Below are positions 13,540 to 15,538 of a stretch of 15,538 bases of DNA, piece after piece. How positions within the stretch are numbered: the first letter of the stretch is position 1; every line of letters begins with the position of its first letter. The position numbers and the translations under genes were made by a program. The notes beneath the pieces were generated by a model that saw only the letters and a program-made list of their open reading frames with translations, searched no databases and was not told the origin of the DNA. Source of the DNA: DATAVK01 sp036267755 (GTDB taxonomy: Bacteria; Actinomycetota; Actinomycetes; JAFAQI01); NCBI GenBank assembly GCA_036267755.1, contig DATAVK010000072.1:1-15538 (forward strand). The letters run 5' to 3'.

Positions 13540-14511
13540 GTGGACGACGTGGAGCCACCGAGGATCGAGCCGGTCGTGACTTCGCTGGGCGACGACGTCT
13601 ACGCCATCGACACGCTGATGTCGGGCTACCAGGGGATCACCGCGGGTTACCTCATCGCGAGCGACCGGCCGTGCCTCGTGGAGACCGGGACGGCGAGATC
13701 CGCACCGGCGGTTCGGGAGGCGCTTGACTCGCTCGGGATCGGACCCAACGACCTCGCGACGGTCGCCGTGACCCACATCCACCTCGACCATGCCGGCGGC
13801 GTCGGAGACATCGCCGCGGCGTACCCGAACGCGGACGTGGTCGTGCACGAGCGTGGCGCCCGCCACCTGGTTGACCCGACCCGCCTGATGAACAGCGCCC
13901 GGCAGGTGTTCGGCTCGCTGATGGATTCGGTGTTCGGGCCGTTGCTCGCGACGGATGCGGGCCGGATCCGCAGCGTCGGCGACATCGGATTGGTCGACCT
14001 CGGCGGAGGTCGGCAGCTGACGACGTACTACTCCCCCGGGCACGCGCAGCACCACGTGGGCTTGCTCGACTCGCAGACCGGGGATCTCTACGTCGGGGAC
14101 GCCGCCGGCATCTTCATCCCGGAGACCGGGGCGATCCGGCCGTCGACGCCACCGCCGGACTTCGATCTGGACACCGCGCTGGTGTCGTTGCGGCACTTCG
14201 CCGATCTGGCACCCGACCGGCTGCTGTTCAGCCACTTCGGCCCGGTCGACGTCGTCGGGCCGGCACTCGAGCAGGCCGCCGAGGAGCTCAAGGACTGGGT
14301 CGACGGGGTGCGGCAGACCAGGCTGGACAACCTCGATCTCGACCACGCGGTGACGATGCTGAGAGAACGCACGGCCGAGCGTTACGGGCGGCTGTACACC
14401 GATCCCGAGCTCGACGAGAAGTTCGAGGCGCTCAGCTCGACCGCGGCCAACATCGCCGGCATCAACCGGTGGCTCGACAAGCTCGAGGCCGACGCGGCCA
14501 CGGGCGACTAG
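13540..14511 (+). CDS. Metallo-beta-lactamase-fold metal-dependent hydrolase
   Basis: A 323-aa MBL-fold hydrolase. The metal-binding motif is THIHLDHAGG (78-87: H79, H81, D83, H84). Further ligands are H168 in SPGHAQHH, D187 in VGDAAG and H232 in SHFG, so a full two-metal site is present. The C-terminal part (about 240-323) is helical and charged. No signal peptide is present. The substrate cannot be predicted; the family includes thioesterases, glyoxalase II-like enzymes and lactonases. I chose GTG 13540 because GGGAG (13529-13533) lies 6 nt upstream; a TTG at 13510 would add ten residues. Its TAG stop shares the palindrome CTAG with the stop of the convergent TPR gene. Confidence 0.85.
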   Translation: MDDVEPPRIEPVVTSLGDDVYAIDTLMSGYQGITAGYLIASDRPCLVETGTARSAPAVREALDSLGIGPNDLATVAVTHIHLDHAGGVGDIAAAYPNADVVVHERGARHLVDPTRLMNSARQVFGSLMDSVFGPLLATDAGRIRSVGDIGLVDLGGGRQLTTYYSPGHAQHHVGLLDSQTGDLYVGDAAGIFIPETGAIRPSTPPPDFDLDTALVSLRHFADLAPDRLLFSHFGPVDVVGPALEQAAEELKDWVDGVRQTRLDNLDLDHAVTMLRERTAERYGRLYTDPELDEKFEALSSTAANIAGINRWLDKLEADAATGD

Positions 14512-15377
14512 CTCTCGCCGAGCGCGGCCAGTCGTTCCTCGGCGTCGGTCTCGTCATCCTCGTCGATCGCCGCAACCGAGGCGAACCAGCGCCGGGCATC
14601 GTCGGTCCTCCCGGCATCGAGCAGCGCATCCGCGTAGGCGTACCAAAGCCGAGCCGTCCAGGGCTCGACAGTGGCGCTGTCCAGCGCCGGCCCCTGCAGC
14701 GCGAGGACGGCGGCGTCGGGCTGGCCGAGGTCACGTCGGGCCCCGGAGGCGACGATGCTGAGCTCGACCCGGCCGGCAGGATCGAGCCGGCTGGCAGCCG
14801 GGTCGGCGAGCAGCTCGAGCGCCCGCTCCGGTCGGCCCAGGCCTCGCTCACTGTCCGCCATCATCGGCAGGTACGACGGGTCACCGGTCATCCGGCGTAC
14901 CGCTCGAAGCTCCGCGAGGGCCTGCGCGTAGTCGGCGCAGTAGTAGGCGGTCACGCCGGCTGCCTCGCGGACGACCGCGAGCCGCGGCGCCAGGCTGCGG
15001 GCGAACTGGGCGTGCGCCGCGGCCCGCTCTGGGTCTTCGTCGAGCGCTCGGCCGGCGGCGACCAGGTGGCGAGCGATCTTCTCCGCGAGCTCGTCCGGGA
15101 GGCTGCGTAGCCCGGCCCGGGTCGACCGGTCGAGGTCCCGGGCGGCGATGTCGTCGGGCAGCTGCGGCTCGACCGGGCGGCGCCGCTGGCCGCGATCCGT
15201 ATCGCGCGGGGGACGATTCGTGTCGCGCGGAGCGCGCTCGCCATCGCGAGGAGCTCGGCCAGCATCCCGCGATCGATCCGGCCGACCCGCAGACGCGGGG
15301 CGGCCCGACCGCGCGGGGCGGCCGGCGCGATCCGGGCGGCCCGAAGGCGACGACGAACGGCGAGGCGGCGTGGGCAC
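14508..15377 (-). CDS. TPR-type protein with arginine/proline-rich N-terminal tail
   Basis: A 289-aa protein. Residues 1-68 are a low-complexity basic tail with repeated GRPDR, GRPAR and RAPRD/RPPRD units, predicted disordered. Residues from about 75 are helical with TPR-like pairs, beginning DDIAARDLDRSTRAGLRSLP and continuing through HLVAAGRALDEDPE (104-117), WTARLWYAYADALLDAGRTDDARRW and an acidic end (DEDDETDAEE). The tail could contact RNA or acidic partners; this is inference. The GTG at 15377 is preceded by AAGGAG (15386-15391) with a C-TTTTTT-C spacer. It lies only 62 nt downstream of the 5S rRNA gene on the same strand, with no visible promoter of its own. Homologues occur widely in actinobacteria; I know no assigned function. 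Confidence 0.82.
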   Translation of the reverse strand: MPTPPRRSSSPSGRPDRAGRPARSGRPASAGRPDRSRDAGRAPRDGERAPRDTNRPPRDTDRGQRRRPVEPQLPDDIAARDLDRSTRAGLRSLPDELAEKIARHLVAAGRALDEDPERAAAHAQFARSLAPRLAVVREAAGVTAYYCADYAQALAELRAVRRMTGDPSYLPMMADSERGLGRPERALELLADPAASRLDPAGRVELSIVASGARRDLGQPDAAVLALQGPALDSATVEPWTARLWYAYADALLDAGRTDDARRWFASVAAIDEDDETDAEERLAALGES

Positions 15378-15395
15378 GAAAAAAGCTCCTTAACG

Positions 15396-15433
15396 ACGTG
15401 TGGGCCATCCGCCGAAACGGATGGCCCACACGT
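15396..15433 (-). terminator. rRNA operon terminator hairpin downstream of 5S rRNA
   Basis: A perfect 16-bp inverted repeat (15396-15411 with 15418-15433) encloses a 6-nt loop, starting 7 nt after the 3' end of the 5S gene. The arms read ACGTGTGGGCCATCCG and its exact complement. A run of six T on the minus strand (15384-15379) lies 11 nt beyond the stem and not next to it. It is the obvious candidate for ending the rRNA transcript, or for a processing site if transcription reads on into the TPR gene. Confidence 0.85.
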
Positions 15434-15439
15434 GAAAGA

Positions 15440-15538
15440 TGTCCGGCGGCGTCCTACTCTCCCACCCCGTCACCAGGGCAGTACCATCGGCGCTGAAAGG
15501 CTTAGCTTCCGGGTTCGGAATGGGACCGGGCGTTTCCC
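15440..15538 (-). rRNA. rrf: 5S ribosomal RNA, 3' part (5' end off the window)
   Basis: On the minus strand the sequence reads GGGAAACGCCCGGTCCCATT, then CCGAACCCGGAAGCTAAGCC, and ends GTAGGACGCCGCCGGACA, which are hallmark segments of actinobacterial 5S rRNA. About 20 nt of the 5' end are missing. The 3' end at 15440 is set by comparison with the usual ...GCCGAACA ending and may be off by one or two nt. It implies that the rest of an rRNA operon lies just beyond the right edge. Confidence 0.96.

Noticed and set aside
13436..13558. Longer version of the SSB-like protein starting at 13558
   Set aside because: It would overlap the start of the divergent MBL-fold gene and its promoter region, and the extra residues are Arg/Pro/Asp-rich without an OB pattern. 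GTG 13435 has a strong ribosome-binding site.

Overview
The window is very GC-rich, uses GTG starts often, and is packed with short or overlapping gene junctions, which points to an actinobacterium. The order TPR protein - HAD phosphatase - small protein - tlyA - nadK - recN - steA - steB - pyrG matches the Mycobacterium tuberculosis block Rv1691-Rv1699, here lying on the minus strand. The genus cannot be fixed from this sequence.

Right to left on the minus strand: the 3' part of a 5S rRNA gene (15440-15538) is followed by a long perfect hairpin and a TPR protein with an arginine/proline-rich N-terminus (14508-15377). A metallo-beta-lactamase-fold protein (13540-14511, plus) converges on that gene, and the two stop codons share one CTAG. 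A small SSB-like OB-fold protein (13037-13435, minus) converges with a DUF1015 protein (11782-13062, plus). A short TPR protein and a NagD-type HAD phosphatase (11715 to 10265, minus) form a coupled pair. A plus-strand SCP2-like gene (9829-10188) sits between that pair and the main block.

The main minus-strand block starts at 9714. It holds a 57-aa Rv1693-like protein, tlyA, nadK and recN, then steA and steB. After steB come three genes that are absent from the mycobacterial version: a MraY/WecA-like polyprenyl-phosphate sugar-phosphate transferase homologue, a MurJ/MviN-type flippase and a GT-B glycosyltransferase. From steA onward the junctions are abutted or overlap by 4-8 nt, so these five genes look translationally coupled. 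pyrG follows after 157 nt and runs out of the window.

The most interesting reading is that steA-steB plus the transferase/flippase/glycosyltransferase trio form one envelope module that makes and exports a lipid-linked saccharide connected with cell separation. This is inferred from gene families and coupling. Other points are three start codons with leaderless-type promoter spacing, a TlyA without the mycobacterial Arg-Ala-Trp-Val linker, and an rRNA terminator region merged with the ribosome-binding site of the TPR gene. No mobile element, CRISPR array, tRNA or phage gene was seen. No gene-free stretch exceeds 300 bases.
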